Source of the DNA: Candidatus Rokuibacteriota bacterium
Lineage (GTDB): Bacteria > Methylomirabilota > Methylomirabilia > Rokubacteriales > CSP1-6
Assembly: GCA_016193045.1 (NCBI GenBank)
Contig: JACPSW010000021.1
Location: 1-49,869 of the forward strand
Length of the DNA stretch: 49,869 nt
Direction of reading: 5' to 3'
The notes beneath the pieces were generated by a model, which did not search any database, had not been told where the DNA came from, and worked only from the letters and a program-made list of their open reading frames with translations. Made by a program: the position numbers and the translations under genes. The first letter of the stretch is position 1, and every line of letters starts with the position of its first letter. This document shows, piece after piece, positions 43,353-49,869 of this stretch.

Positions 43353-44000
43353 TCATCCGCGGAGCGCCCGCAGGGCGTCGATCGTGCGGGCCGGATCCGG
43401 CCGCCGCGTATAGTCCGGATCGGCATCCGCGGCGCGGATCGTTCCGGTCCGGTCGATCACAAATCGGCCCGGCATGGGGAGCGTCCAGGAGTCGTCTCCG
43501 TTGGCTTGCGTCAGGTCGATCCCGAACTTCAGGTACACCTGCCGCAGATCGTCCGGGAGCGTGTAGACGAGGCCGAACTTCCGGGCCACCTGATTCCCTT
43601 GATCGCGGAGCATCTCGAAGGTGAACGGCTTGTCCGCACTCTCTCGAGGGGTCCTTTGCAGCTGCGGCGAGATCATGACCAGCGTCGCGCCGGCGGCGGT
43701 GATCTCCGGGAGGGCGTTTTGTAGAGCCTCCAGCTCCAGGTTGCAGTAGGGTCACCACTTCCCGCGATAGAAGCTTACGACCAGTGGGCTCTTGGCCAAC
43801 AGGGTCCGAGCGCTCACCGGCTGACCGGCGGCGTTCGGCAGGGTGAAATCGGGGGCTTTGTCGCCGACCTTGAGCGTGGTCGCCAGAAGTCCCGACTGGC
43901 GGATGTGCTCGACCGCCCGATGCATGATCTCGAGCACGTCCTTCGGAGCCTTCGCCTCAAACTGAGCCCTGAGCGCGTCGAGCCGGTCCTGTAGAGCCAT
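43353..44000 (-). CDS. Peroxiredoxin-like selenoprotein with in-frame UGA (Sec83)
   Basis: This 215-residue AhpC/TSA-type peroxiredoxin-like protein would reduce peroxides or act as a thiol oxidoreductase. The first 82 residues include the thioredoxin-fold entry KVGDKAPDFTLPNAAGQPVSA and SFYRGKW; then TGA (43754-43752) stands where relatives have the peroxidatic Cys of FYRGxWCPYCNLEL, and the frame continues PYCNLELEALQNALPEITAAG to the natural end (ADPDYTRRPDP). The redox motif is therefore U83-P-Y-C86. No other stop interrupts the frame. AGGAGGGG precedes the ATG at 44000. A hairpin 13 nt after the UGA fits a bacterial SECIS. If Sec is not inserted, an 82-residue fragment results. Sec machinery lies outside the window. 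Confidence 0.88.
43722..43754 (-). promoter_or_regulatory. UGA codon and candidate bacterial SECIS hairpin
   Basis: On the minus strand UGA (43754-43752) is followed by 13 nt and then stem TGGAGC (43738-43733), loop TGGAG (43732-43728) and GCTCTA (43727-43722), six pairs including one G-U. Bacterial SECIS elements are small stem-loops just 3' of the UGA with a G among the first two loop bases, as here. This is where SelB with Sec-tRNA would bind. Confidence 0.65.
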
Positions 44001-44078
44001 CAGCCCCTCCTGTGGAGATTTGCGGGTTTCGCCTTTAGATGCCGAAATGCCGCCGTAGGATGCCGAGCACCAACTCGA

Positions 44079-44609
44079 CTACTTGACGCAGGGGGTCGGG
44101 GGCATCGTGGGCGCGACCTTCATGGAGGTCCCGTTGCCGAAGACGAAGTCATTGACGCGGGCCACCGAGTGGCAGGCCCGGCAGAAGTCCATCGGCCCGC
44201 CGCTCTTGCCCTCGCCCCAGAGCGTTCCATCGGGGTTGTAGCGCACCCAGTGCCAGCCGTTACCGTCGGGGTCGTATCCCGGCTCGCGCTTCTCCATCAC
44301 GAACACGGCTCCCTGCCCCCCGGGCCGGCACCCCTGGTTCTCGAAGGCCTCCTTGACGATGGCGCTGCCGGGCGGAAAGGGGAACTTTCCCGCGCGGGCC
44401 GCCGGCAACCCGGTGGGGTTGACGTACGTTACCACGAAGGCATTCCCGTGGGTCGCGCTGAAGACCGGCGTGGCGTTCATGCGGGCCCACTGGCGGTAGT
44501 CCTTGAAGGGCCCGGTCTTCAGGGTGGGGTCGCGGGCCGGCTGGCTCGATGCGGTCGCCACCGCCAGCGCTGTCACGAGGGACGCCAGGACCAGACGCCA
44601 CGTCAGCAT
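44079..44609 (-). CDS. Cytochrome P460 family protein
   Basis: This 176-residue exported protein has a signal peptide (1-22), a beta-rich body with YRQWARMNATPVFSATHGNAFVVTYVNP and FPPGSAIVKEAF, and a c-type haem site C143-R-A-C146-H147. This arrangement is the cytochrome P460 / cytochrome c'-beta family, which acts on hydroxylamine or binds NO and CO in the periplasm. It overlaps by 7 nt the upstream beta-propeller gene, so both are made together. Whether the lysine cross-link of true P460 forms cannot be told; a Lys in the GKFPFPP region may be relevant. Confidence 0.87.
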   Translation of the reverse strand: MLTWRLVLASLVTALAVATASSQPARDPTLKTGPFKDYRQWARMNATPVFSATHGNAFVVTYVNPTGLPAARAGKFPFPPGSAIVKEAFENQGCRPGGQGAVFVMEKREPGYDPDGNGWHWVRYNPDGTLWGEGKSGGPMDFCRACHSVARVNDFVFGNGTSMKVAPTMPPTPCVK

Positions 44610-45649
44610 GGGTCAAAGCCGAACTCGCCGTGGGGGGAATCGAGGCAGGGATGGGCCGTCACCTCGAGATCGAGCGCCTTCCATCCCGCCGCCCCCTCGG
44701 CCGGAGAGAGAAGATCTTGGAGCGAGTGCGTGACGACTTGCCCCTGATGGGTCATGGCGAAGACTGTGGCCTGCTGCCGGACGCCGAAGGCGAAGGCCAC
44801 GATCGGCCCGAGGTTCTTCGGCGGGGTGGGAAGAAGGCGCCACCGCGAGAGATCCAGGACCGCCAGCAACGGTCCCTCCGCGGTTCCGGCGAGAAGGAGA
44901 TCGGGATGTCCCGGGGGAACGGCCAGGCTGAGCACGGGGGCAGTCGGCGCTCCAGGCGAGGGAGGGGACCACGTGAGGCCGTCGTCCCGGCTCACCCAGA
45001 CGCCGCGCTCGGTTCCGGCGTAGAGCCGTTCGTGCCGCGTGGGATGAAACGCGAGCGAAAGGACCGGGGGAGGAGCCGATCGGGGAGTCACGAGGACCCA
45101 GCGGCGCCCCCCGTCCTCGCTCCGCGCCAGCGAGTCCCCGATCCAGAGGAGGAGCCGGTCGGGGCCGGCGGGGTCGATCGCCAGCGCCCTGACCTCGTGA
45201 GGCGGGAGCCCTCGATGGATCGGCGTCCAGGCGGCGCCCCCGTCCTCGCTCCGCTTGAGGCCGATCCCTTCCCCCTCGACGATGAGGACCTTTCCGTCCC
45301 TCGAGGCCGCGATGCGCCCCACGCCGTGAACTGAGAAGTCGGGGTTCAGAAGCTGCCAGCTGGCGCCCCCGTCCCCGCTGAGAAAGATGCCGAGGTGGGT
45401 TGCCCCGACGACCGTCGGGCCCGGCCAGAGAAGCGCCATGCCATGAAAGTGGCCGCCCAGGGCGAGGAGGTCCCGCGCCAAGACGTTTCCCCTGGGGTAA
45501 AACCACGTGGCGGGTGCCGCCCGACTGACGGCTTGCCGCACCCCCTGGAGGGAAACAGGAGGCGGCCCAGGCGCCAGGAACAGGAAAGACGCGAGCATTC
45601 CCAGGACGAGCAGGGCTCCCCCGAAGACAAACCGGTTGAATTTCAGCAT
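44603..45649 (-). CDS. Exported BNR/YCF48-like beta-propeller protein
   Basis: This 348-residue protein has an N-terminal membrane anchor or signal (residues 5-27, FVFGGALLVLGMLASFLFLAPG). It is followed by repeated Asp-box motifs: LSGDGGASWQLL, RSEDGGAAWTPI, RSEDGGRRWVLV and VSRDDGLTWSPP, spaced about 45-50 residues as in sialidase/YCF48 propellers. The last ~90 residues extend the propeller and end in a Cys-containing tail. It is likely an extracytoplasmic sensor or assembly factor, perhaps for the downstream cytochrome. No catalytic residues of sialidases are evident. Confidence 0.82.
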   Translation of the reverse strand: MLKFNRFVFGGALLVLGMLASFLFLAPGPPPVSLQGVRQAVSRAAPATWFYPRGNVLARDLLALGGHFHGMALLWPGPTVVGATHLGIFLSGDGGASWQLLNPDFSVHGVGRIAASRDGKVLIVEGEGIGLKRSEDGGAAWTPIHRGLPPHEVRALAIDPAGPDRLLLWIGDSLARSEDGGRRWVLVTPRSAPPPVLSLAFHPTRHERLYAGTERGVWVSRDDGLTWSPPSPGAPTAPVLSLAVPPGHPDLLLAGTAEGPLLAVLDLSRWRLLPTPPKNLGPIVAFAFGVRQQATVFAMTHQGQVVTHSLQDLLSPAEGAAGWKALDLEVTAHPCLDSPHGEFGFDPC

Positions 45650-45779
45650 GGCCTACCAACAAAACCTAGCGTACCCGCAGGATATTCCGCCGTTCGTTCC
45701 CTTTGAGGCCGGGAATAAACGTGGACCCGATGGGGTTCTTGGAGGTAAGCAGAAGGATCCCGGAAGGAGGTGAAGCGCC

Positions 45780-46031
45780 TTGGTTCGACAGATTGTCACT
45801 GCCGTGGCTCTCATGGGGGTGTTCGCGCTGGGGGCGCCAACCGTCGGAATGGCCCAGCAGGCCAACCCGTGCGCGGCGAAGAATCCGTGCGCCATGAAAC
45901 CCGCCAACCCGTGTGCCGCCAAGAATCCGTGTGCGGTCAAGAAGGAGGAGTCCACGAAACCCGCCGCCAACCCCTGTGCCGCCAAGAATCCCTGCGCCGC
46001 GAAGAACCCGTGCGCCGCGCCCAAGAAGTAA
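45780..46031 (+). CDS. Small exported Cys-repeat protein (NPCAAKNPCA repeats)
   Basis: This 83-residue protein has a signal peptide (1-26, GAPTVGMAQ) and a mature part made almost wholly of NPCAAK/NPCA units: two pairs and one triple, with 7 cysteines each in an NPC triplet, separated by Lys-rich linkers. It is not a recognised family; regular Asn-Pro-Cys spacing suggests metal or haem binding, or disulfide links, in the periplasm. The TTG at 45780 is fixed by AAGGAGG at 45764-45770. A MerT-like gene follows after a strong hairpin. Confidence 0.8.
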   Translation: MVRQIVTAVALMGVFALGAPTVGMAQQANPCAAKNPCAMKPANPCAAKNPCAVKKEESTKPAANPCAAKNPCAAKNPCAAPKK

Positions 46032-46046
46032 CGCCCGACACGCCCG

Positions 46047-46085
46047 CACGCCCGGGCTGCCCGCCGGTGGGACAGCCCGGGCGTG
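46047..46085 (+). terminator. 13-bp hairpin between the Cys-repeat and MerT-like genes
   Basis: CACGCCCGGGCTG (46047-46059) and CAGCCCGGGCGTG (46073-46085) form a perfect 13-bp stem with a 13-nt loop, 15 nt after the Cys-repeat gene. There is no U-run. The likely GTG start of the next gene (46067) lies in its loop, so it may be an attenuator, an mRNA stabiliser or a translational switch. Confidence 0.65.
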
Positions 46086-46435
46086 ACCGCGTCCCGAAGG
46101 ACCGCTCGGGCCTGACACTCGGCGTCCTGGCCGGCCTGGTCGGCATCGCCTGCTGCGTGAGCCCGGTGGTCCTGGTGCTCCTGGGGTTGAGCTCGGTGTC
46201 GTTCGCGCTGAGCCTCGGGAACACCCTTTACTATGAGTACGGCTGGTACTTCAGGGGCGCGGCGCTCCTGCTGGCAGCGGCCGGAGTCGTCGGAATCCTC
46301 CGGCGGCGGAAGTCGTGCAGCGTGCGCGGCCTCCGGGAGCAGTGGCGGCTCCTCGTCAGCGTGGCCCTCGCAATGGTGATTGTCTACGCCGTGCTCTACT
46401 GGCTCACCTCGTACCTGGCGCGGATCGCCGCCTGA
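46067..46435 (+). CDS. MerT-like small integral membrane protein
   Basis: This ~122-residue membrane protein has three predicted helices. The first, LTLGVLAGLVGIACCVSPVVLVLLG, has a vicinal CC followed by a Pro, as in MerT mercuric-ion transporters; helices two and three are FRGAALLLAAAGVVGIL and LLVSVALAMVIVYAVLYWL. A further Cys (RRRKSCSVRG) is on a loop. A metal-import or sensing role is inference. The start is uncertain: GTG at 46067 is the only nearby in-frame start and lies in a hairpin loop. Neighbouring MerR and P1B-ATPase genes support a metal role. Confidence 0.65.
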   Translation: MGQPGRDRVPKDRSGLTLGVLAGLVGIACCVSPVVLVLLGLSSVSFALSLGNTLYYEYGWYFRGAALLLAAAGVVGILRRRKSCSVRGLREQWRLLVSVALAMVIVYAVLYWLTSYLARIAA

Positions 46436-46491
46436 CCAACTTTCCCCCTCCCTCGGCACTCCGGCTCGCGTCGCCCCCCAATAGGGTTTCG

Positions 46492-47364
46492 ATGAATGGC
46501 CGAAGACGTTTTCTTATCTCGATCCTCTTGGCCCTCCCTGCCCTGGGCGGGATCTCCTCTGTGGCGTGGCCAAGCGTGTCGGGGAGGCCTGAGTGCGCGA
46601 ATCCCGACCAGATGGTGAGGGTTGGTCCGGGACCGTTCTGGATGGGGAGCGATAAGGGGGAGCGGCGGCTCGCCTACACGCTCTCGAGTGAAACCGTGCG
46701 GGAGGCTCGATGGTTTGAGGCCGAGCGGCCTCGCCACCGGGCCGCGCTTCCCGCCTTCTGCATCGATCGCTTCCTCGTGACCCAGGCGCAGTATGCGTTA
46801 TTCGTGGCGGCAACGGGCCACCGGCCGCCTGGCATCTCAGCAGAGGAGTATCAGCGCCAGGGGTTCCTGGTTCACGACTACGATCGAGAGGTGACTCGGT
46901 ACCTCTGGCGGAATCGAACTCCGCCCGTGGGTCTTGAAGACCACCCGGTGGTTCTCGTGAGCGCCGAGGACGCCGCGGCGTATTGCCGCTGGCGCCACTC
47001 GGGTGGCCGTCTTCCCACCGAAGCGGAATGGGAAAAGGCGGCGCGAGGCGACGACGGCAGGAGTTTCCCGTGGGGGAACCACTGGGATCCGGAGCGGTTG
47101 AACAGTGCGGCGCGCGGACCGGGCGGGACGACGCCGGTGCATCAATATCCCAAGGGAATCAGTCCCCACGGTGTGTTTGATCCCGTCGGGAACGTCTTTC
47201 AATGGACATCATCCGCATTTCCGGACGGGCGGACGATCTTGAAGGGGTGTGCCTGGGACGATGAGCCCGGGCTTTGCCGGCCGGCGTTTCGTCATGGCCG
47301 TCCATTCGAGAGCCGTCACATCCTCATCGGGTTCCGCTGCGCGAGTCCAAACATTGCCGGGTGA
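46492..47364 (+). CDS. SUMF1/FGE-sulfatase domain protein
   Basis: This 290-residue exported protein begins with a twin-Arg/hydrophobic leader (NGRRRFLISILLALPALGG), possibly Tat or Sec. The SUMF1 domain includes VRVGPGPFWMGSD, FCIDRFLVTQAQYALFV, HPVVLVSAEDAAAYCRW, GGRLPTEAEWEKAARG and DPVGNVFQWTSS, ending LIGFRCA. Formylglycine-generating enzymes need a Cys pair near the C-terminus; here one Cys is present (GLCRPAFRHG) and the partner five residues earlier is Asp, so it is more likely a non-catalytic or divergent member. No sulfatase gene is nearby. Confidence 0.85.
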   Translation: MNGRRRFLISILLALPALGGISSVAWPSVSGRPECANPDQMVRVGPGPFWMGSDKGERRLAYTLSSETVREARWFEAERPRHRAALPAFCIDRFLVTQAQYALFVAATGHRPPGISAEEYQRQGFLVHDYDREVTRYLWRNRTPPVGLEDHPVVLVSAEDAAAYCRWRHSGGRLPTEAEWEKAARGDDGRSFPWGNHWDPERLNSAARGPGGTTPVHQYPKGISPHGVFDPVGNVFQWTSSAFPDGRTILKGCAWDDEPGLCRPAFRHGRPFESRHILIGFRCASPNIAG

Positions 47365-47373
47365 AAAGTCCGC

Positions 47374-47405
47374 TTGACCTTACACTATAGTGGAAGGTTT
47401 ACCAT
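47374..47405 (+). promoter_or_regulatory. MerR-type operator/promoter of the regulator-ATPase operon
   Basis: TTGACC (47374-47379) and TACCAT (47400-47405) are 20 nt apart, or 19 nt to TTACCA, the over-long spacer typical of MerR-controlled promoters. Between them ACCTTACACT-AT-AGTGGAAGGT (47377-47398) is a palindrome with one mismatch. The regulator downstream likely binds here and untwists the DNA on metal binding. Confidence 0.8.
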
Positions 47406-47427
47406 TGGCGGTGGAGGATGGCAGCCC

Positions 47428-47862
47428 ATGAAGACCCTCAGAATCGGCGAGCTCGCGGGCCAGGCGGGGGTGAGCGCCAAGGCGATTCGTTTCTATGAAG
47501 GGGCCGGGGTCCTGCCCCCGCCGGCCCGGGGCGCCAACGGCTATCGCCTCTACCCCGCGGACGCCGTGGAGATGCTCCGGTTCATCAAGCAGGCGCAGGG
47601 GCTGGGCCTCACCCTGGCGGAGGTCAAGGAGATCGTCGCGATCCGCCAGGGGGGTCGGCCCCCGTGCCGGCACGTCTACCGCCTCTTGCAGGAGAAGGCC
47701 GGGGAACTGGACCGAAAGCTGAGCGACCTCGTGATGCTCCGTCGCCGGATCCGCGAGAGTCTCGCGGCCTGGGGGCGACGCCGGGCGCGGGGAGCCGCCG
47801 TGTGTCCCCACATCGAAGCTCCGGTGGGGCGATCCCGCCGGCGGGCATCGCGGAGGCCGTAG
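47428..47862 (+). CDS. MerR family metal-responsive regulator
   Basis: This 144-residue regulator has the MerR winged helix (RIGELAGQAGVSAKAIRFYEGAGVLPPPARGANGYRLY), a dimerisation helix (LDRKLSDLVMLRRRIRESLAAW) and metal-site cysteines C80 (GRPPCRHV) and C126 (VCPHIE). The CPHIE end fits the MerR/ZntR/CadR-type group, but the third Cys these usually have near residue 115 is absent. GGAGG lies upstream of ATG 47428. The operon continues with a P1B-type ATPase 3 nt downstream, and the promoter carries a MerR-type operator, so autoregulated metal export is expected. The metal is not decided. Confidence 0.88.
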   Translation: MKTLRIGELAGQAGVSAKAIRFYEGAGVLPPPARGANGYRLYPADAVEMLRFIKQAQGLGLTLAEVKEIVAIRQGGRPPCRHVYRLLQEKAGELDRKLSDLVMLRRRIRESLAAWGRRRARGAAVCPHIEAPVGRSRRRASRRP

Positions 47863-47865
47863 GGG

Positions 47866-49869
47866 ATGGCCCTCGAGAAGTTCCAGGTCAAGATCGGCGG
47901 GATGGCCTGCTCCTTCTGCACCGAGACGATCCGGAAGGGGCTCGGACGGACGGACGGGGTGGCGGAAGTCAACGTCAGCCTCGCCCACGAGGAGGCTCTG
48001 ATCGCGTATGACCCCGAGCGGGTGACACCGACAACGCTGACCGATACCCTCCGGAGCCTCGGCTACACCGTGAGGGACCCGAAGAAGGTCCGCACCTTCG
48101 AGGAAGAGGAAGCGGAGCTCCAGCGTGAGCGCGACCGGCTCATCATCGCCGGCGCGGCGGCCTGGATCGGCTTCGTGGTGATGCTCCTCATGTGGGTCGG
48201 GCGTCACCATCCCCTGGCCCACTGGTTCATGGCGGCGCTCGGACTCCTGATCGTCTTCGGTCCGGGCCTCTACATCCTCAAGATGGCCTGGGCCTCGGCC
48301 CGGCGGGGGATCTTGAACCAGCACGTCCTGATGGAGATCGCCGCCTTCGCAGGCCTCGCCGGCGGCGCCGTGGGTCTCGTGAACCCCGTTTTTCGAAGCT
48401 ACGAGTTCTTTGGCGTCGCCGTGTTCGTCACGGCCTACCACATCCTCGGCGGCTACACGTCGCTCCTGGTGCGCACTCGCGCCTCGCAAGCGGTGAAGAA
48501 GCTCCTCTCCCTTCAGCCGCCGACGGCGCGCGTCGTGCGAGACGGCGCCGAGGCGGAGGTGCCCATCGCAGAGGTGAGAACAGGCGATCTGGTCCGCGTC
48601 CGCCCGGGCGAGCAGGTTCCGGTCGACGGCGTCGTCGTGGAGGGCGCGTCGGCGGTGAACGAGAGCTTGGTGACCGGCGAGCCCCTGCCGCGGGAGAAGC
48701 TTCCAGGTCACGAGGTGATCGGAGGGTCCGTCAACCGGTCGGGAACGCTCCTCGTCCGCGTGACCCGCGTCGGCGAAGAGAGCTTTCTCGCGCAGGTGGC
48801 GCGGCACATCCAGGAGGCGCGCGCGCTCAAGCCGAGCATCCTGCTCCTGCTCGACCAGATCCTCAAATACTTCGTCCCGGGCGTCCTCCTCGTTGGCGCG
48901 GCGGCCCTCGCGTTCTGGACGCTGGGCGCCTGGCTTGTCTGGGGCGCCCCCGACTGGGAACGGGGAGTCCTGGCCGCCCTCGCGGTCCTCGTCATGGGTT
49001 ATCCCTGCGCCCTCGGCATGGCGACGCCGCTGGCGATGGTCCGCGGTGGCGGCGAGGCCGCCCGCCAGGGGATCCTCATGCGGAGCGCCGCGTCGTTCCA
49101 GGCCTTCAAGGACGTGTCGGTCGTCGTCATGGACAAGACCGGGACGATCACCCACGGCGAGCCGCGCGTGGTGGAGGTCATCCCCGCCGAGGACTGGGAG
49201 GCTGATCGGCTCCTTACGGTCGCTGCATCGGCCGAGCAAGTGTCGGAGCACCCCCTTGGCCAGGCGGTGGTGAAGGCGGCCAAGGCGAAGGGGCTTCGCC
49301 TCGACCGCGCGGAGACCTTCGAAGCGGTGCCAGGGAAGGGGATCCGCGCCGCGGTCGGGGGGAAGCCCGTCCTGGTCGGGACGCTCCGGTTCCTCGCGGA
49401 GTCGGGGATTGCCACCGCCGCCCTCGCCGGCGCCGCAACGGAGCGCGAGGGTCGGGCCGAGACCGTCATCGCCGTGGCCAGTGAAGGACGCGCCGTCGGC
49501 CTCCTCGCCCTCGCGGATACTGTGAAGAACGACGCCGCGGCGGCGATCGCCCGCCTCCGAAGCCTCGGGATCGAGCCCGTCATGATCACCGGCGACAACG
49601 CGCGGACGGCGGGTGCCGTGGCCGACCAGGTCGGCATCCGCGAGGTGATGGCGCAGGTGCTGCCTCAAGATAAGGCCGAGCGTGTTCGCGAGCTCCAGCG
49701 TCGGGGCAAGCGCGTGGCCATGATCGGGGACGGGATCAACGATGCGCCGGCGCTCATGCAGGCGGACGTCGGCATCGCCATCGGTGCCGGGACTGATATC
49801 GCCATCGAGTCCGCCGACGTGGTCCTCGTGGGCGAGCGCCTCACTGCCGCCGTCGATGCCTATCACATC
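47866..49869 (+). CDS. P1B-type heavy-metal ATPase with YPC motif (3' end outside window)
   Basis: The first 668 residues of a metal-exporting P-type ATPase are visible. An N-terminal HMA domain has C15xxC18 (GGMACSFC). Four helices follow, then the actuator loop with T270-G-E272 (NESLVTGEP), the metal-site helix with Y379-P-C381 (VMGYPCALGMATP), the phosphorylated D423 (MDKTGTITHGE), H462-P463 (SEHPLGQAV), and the hinge (MIGDGINDAPALMQADVGIAIGAGTD). The common CPC of copper ATPases is YPC here, so the metal may not be ordinary Cu(I). The last helices are cut off. The gene forms an operon with the MerR regulator. Confidence 0.93.
   Translation, partial: MALEKFQVKIGGMACSFCTETIRKGLGRTDGVAEVNVSLAHEEALIAYDPERVTPTTLTDTLRSLGYTVRDPKKVRTFEEEEAELQRERDRLIIAGAAAWIGFVVMLLMWVGRHHPLAHWFMAALGLLIVFGPGLYILKMAWASARRGILNQHVLMEIAAFAGLAGGAVGLVNPVFRSYEFFGVAVFVTAYHILGGYTSLLVRTRASQAVKKLLSLQPPTARVVRDGAEAEVPIAEVRTGDLVRVRPGEQVPVDGVVVEGASAVNESLVTGEPLPREKLPGHEVIGGSVNRSGTLLVRVTRVGEESFLAQVARHIQEARALKPSILLLLDQILKYFVPGVLLVGAAALAFWTLGAWLVWGAPDWERGVLAALAVLVMGYPCALGMATPLAMVRGGGEAARQGILMRSAASFQAFKDVSVVVMDKTGTITHGEPRVVEVIPAEDWEADRLLTVAASAEQVSEHPLGQAVVKAAKAKGLRLDRAETFEAVPGKGIRAAVGGKPVLVGTLRFLAESGIATAALAGAATEREGRAETVIAVASEGRAVGLLALADTVKNDAAAAIARLRSLGIEPVMITGDNARTAGAVADQVGIREVMAQVLPQDKAERVRELQRRGKRVAMIGDGINDAPALMQADVGIAIGAGTDIAIESADVVLVGERLTAAVDAYHI

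Noticed and set aside
43752-44000. Peroxiredoxin gene as a pseudogene split by a nonsense mutation
   Set aside because: The only stop is TGA exactly at the redox Cys, the rest of the frame is intact, and a SECIS-like hairpin follows; selenocysteine explains all of this better.
45780-46031. CRISPR-like or satellite array at the NPCAAK repeats
   Set aside because: The DNA periodicity follows codons of an exported protein and units are short, imperfect and without spacers.
47380-49866. Long minus-strand open frame opposite the P1B-ATPase
   Set aside because: It is antisense to a gene with all P-type ATPase motifs and has low-complexity composition.

Overview
This is about 50 kb of very GC-rich bacterial chromosome with tightly packed genes on both strands, short operons with 1-13 nt start/stop overlaps, and frequent GTG and TTG starts. 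Gene content (LolA, PilT, Tat and Sec substrates, c-type cytochrome, many ABC substrate-binding proteins, pyruvoyl-type polyamine enzymes, the order cinA-thpR ... recA-pilT-recX-alaS) suggests an environmental Gram-negative bacterium of the Methylomirabilota/Rokubacteria type. That placement is inferred from gene content and style, not from a marker-gene comparison.

Layout. 1-1813: 3' end of ftsK, then lolA and yajQ. 1798-2202: a hotdog thioesterase on the minus strand. 2479-5238: rimO, a pgpA that appears to start at CTG, and an ABC substrate-binding protein. 5366-7182: cinA-thpR. 7282-9001: a DUF1059 protein, an M48/PDZ lipoprotein protease and a small secreted protein. 9179-16226: recA, pilT, recX, alaS and a GAF/histidine kinase/receiver hybrid. 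16281-18460: two minus-strand methyltransferases. 18662-21550: a complete arginine-to-polyamine set, with pdaD-speB divergent from speH and an aminopropyltransferase, around a well-formed divergent promoter region. 21651-24021: maf, an NMT1-like binding protein and a HhH-GPD DNA repair protein. 23996-30025 (minus): murG, ddl, an MFS transporter, rarA and a GntR regulator. 30189-34585: two large exported TPR proteins. 34578-40944: a Tat-exported solute-binding protein, ABC ATPase and two permeases, a half-size UPF0016 protein and a tungsten/molybdenum aldehyde oxidoreductase. 41153-41849: a nucleotidyltransferase/small-protein pair. 42075-42150: tRNA-Val. 42211-49869: a redox and metal island with a DUF302 protein, SRPBCC protein, peroxiredoxin-like selenoprotein, cytochrome P460, beta-propeller, Cys-repeat peptide, MerT-like membrane protein, SUMF1-domain protein, MerR regulator and a P1B-ATPase cut by the window end.

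The most notable observation is the peroxiredoxin-like gene at 43353-44000 (minus). An in-frame TGA occupies the codon of the peroxidatic cysteine, followed by PYC and by a hairpin resembling a bacterial SECIS, so the gene is best read as a selenoprotein and not as two broken ORFs. Two families of dispersed palindromic elements were also found: a 25-nt-arm palindrome at two convergent gene junctions (one forms the 3' end of maf), and a double-hairpin element at two 5' leaders. Several genes have a -10 box 5-11 nt before the start codon and no Shine-Dalgarno sequence, which suggests leaderless transcripts. No intergenic stretch exceeds 300 bases. No CRISPR array, rRNA, recognisable transposase gene or prophage was seen.
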